A DNA stretch of 64,000 nucleotides from DATFVA01 sp963832355 (GTDB lineage Bacteria > Bacteroidota > Ignavibacteria > Ignavibacteriales > Ignavibacteriaceae). The notes beneath the pieces are model-generated. The model searched no databases, was not told the origin of the DNA, and saw nothing but the letters and a program-made list of their open reading frames with translations. The stretch's first letter is position 1. Every line of letters starts with the position of its first letter. Of the stretch, positions 62,978 through 64,000 are shown in pieces. The position numbers and the translations under genes were made by a program. The stretch spans positions 186,001-250,000 of the forward strand of contig CAWHTX010000019.1 in assembly GCA_963832355.1 (NCBI GenBank), given 5' to 3'.

Positions 62978-64000
62978 ATGAAAACGATAAAAGGAAATTT
63001 AATTTTAGTTATAGTTCTGATGGGGTTATGCTCTATGTTTATTTCTACACGGGCAAACCCACGATACAGTGATTCCACAGAAACTGCAGTTAACCATAAA
63101 CTAAATGATCAGGATATATTAAGAGCCGTAAAAACTGAGCTGCTGATCGCTCCGAATATAAATCCCGATTCTCTGAAGATAAGTGTGGATAACGGGACAG
63201 TCACTCTTTCAGGCAGAACAGACAATATTCTTACGAAAGAAAGAGCTGCTAAGATCGCAGAATCAGTTATGGGAGTACTGGCCGTAAATAATAATATTGA
63301 GGTAACAAAGGCACTGAGAAATGATGCTAAAATAAAGGATGATATTATAACCGCTCTGGCAAATAATCCTGCAACAGATGCATTCGAGGTAAATACTGAA
63401 GTAAATAACGGTAATGTTGTATTGTCTGGCCAGGTTCAGAGCTGGCAGGAAAAGGAACTTTGCAGGAGAATTGCGGAAAGTGTAAGAGGTGTCCGTGATG
63501 TAACAAATAACATAAAGATAAATTACATCGCATTCAGGAGCGACAAGGATATTAAAGCTGACATACTCAGCAGGTTAAAATGGGATATTTATGTAAACCA
63601 GCAGTTTATTAATGTATCGGTTGATGACGGCGAAGTTTCATTAAGCGGAACTGTAGCAAGTGCAGCAGAAAAAGAATGGGCGTATGAGGATGCATGGGTA
63701 AACGGTGTTAAATCGGTTAATGATAACGATCTTAAGGTCCAGTGGTGGGAGAACAGTTCTCCGCAGGCGCATCAGGAGAACATAATTTTAAGAAATAAGG
63801 AGGTAAAGGCTGCGCTGGAGCAGGCATATATACTGGATCCTAAAATTATGTCGGACCGCGTGAACATAAATGTTAATAAAGGAACGGTAACTCTCCGCGG
63901 TACGGTAACCGATCTCCAGGCAAAGGAAGCTGCTGAAGAAGATGCCCGCCGTACTATCGGGGTTTTCCAGGTACTCAATGATCTGAAAGTAGAGCCCCGG
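62978..64000 (+). CDS. Exported multi-BON-domain protein (3' end outside window)
   Basis: 341 codons to the window edge, with no stop. GGAGG lies six bases before the ATG. A signal segment (about 4-24, LILVIVLMGLCSMFIS) precedes four BON domains, each beginning with a helix like DQDILRAVKTEL and containing the pattern V-x-[DN]-G-x-V-x-L-[SR]-G (DNGTVTLSG, NNGNVVLSG, DDGEVSLSG, NKGTVTLRG) near 70, 142, 214 and 305. BON domains bind phospholipid membranes; OsmY-like proteins are stress-induced and periplasmic. Further domains may follow the edge. Confidence 0.85.
   Translation, partial: MKTIKGNLILVIVLMGLCSMFISTRANPRYSDSTETAVNHKLNDQDILRAVKTELLIAPNINPDSLKISVDNGTVTLSGRTDNILTKERAAKIAESVMGVLAVNNNIEVTKALRNDAKIKDDIITALANNPATDAFEVNTEVNNGNVVLSGQVQSWQEKELCRRIAESVRGVRDVTNNIKINYIAFRSDKDIKADILSRLKWDIYVNQQFINVSVDDGEVSLSGTVASAAEKEWAYEDAWVNGVKSVNDNDLKVQWWENSSPQAHQENIILRNKEVKAALEQAYILDPKIMSDRVNINVNKGTVTLRGTVTDLQAKEAAEEDARRTIGVFQVLNDLKVEPR

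Overview
The window looks like chromosomal DNA of a free-living bacterium of the Bacteroidota/Ignavibacteria side of the FCB group. Pointers are a TonB-dependent receptor with an N-terminal carboxypeptidase-regulatory-like domain, many lipoproteins and secreted proteins, AT-rich spacers, and house-keeping proteins of this flavour. The placement is an inference; there is no rRNA or other phylogenetic marker here, and I see no tRNA or CRISPR array.

Layout: 1-5.8 kb holds a TonB receptor followed by a large secreted protein (minus strand, runs off the left edge). 6-12.2 kb carries small soluble and envelope proteins (DUF427, NRDE/TANGO2, dienelactone hydrolase, TPR, rhodanese, OsmC) and an ECF sigma/anti-sigma pair. 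12.4-18.8 kb has a cNMP-GAF-ATPase sensor lacking the phospho-acceptor His, miaA, a glycosyltransferase-like protein and a frameshifted FAD-linked oxidase. 18.87-20.33 kb is an IS110-family element. 20.4-25.7 kb has a metallopeptidase, cysS, a lipoprotein, and an octaheme cytochrome with a membrane partner. 25.7-34.6 kb is one long minus-strand run, yggS-divIVA-punA-(membrane coiled coil)-ileS-dksA/traR-lspA-lspA-rluD, resembling the Bacillus ylmE-divIVA-ileS-ylyA-lspA-ylyB block. 34.8-38.3 kb has pta, glutathione peroxidase, a TPM protein and a DUF4097 lipoprotein. 38.5-43.9 kb has glgE and a treS-maltokinase fusion (trehalose to alpha-glucan). 44-47.4 kb has an acyl-ACP thioesterase, an MGDG-synthase-like glycosyltransferase and a secreted MEMO1-family protein. 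47.7-62.8 kb is glycan-oriented: DUF5916 protein, secreted GH38 mannosidase, a ribose-type ABC transporter whose ATPase gene is frameshifted, GH63 and GH15 enzymes. A multi-BON protein runs off the right edge.

The most interesting signal is the IS110-family element. Its 3' non-coding tail folds into two internal-loop hairpins that look like a bridge RNA (seekRNA). The first loop carries short sequences matching both sides of the insertion site, and the second carries sequences matching the element's own two ends; all four include the AG/CT core dinucleotide. The target is an array of degenerate 11-bp direct repeats. Removing the element from AG to AG restores the array in phase, and a second, related 11-bp array lies near 47.5 kb.
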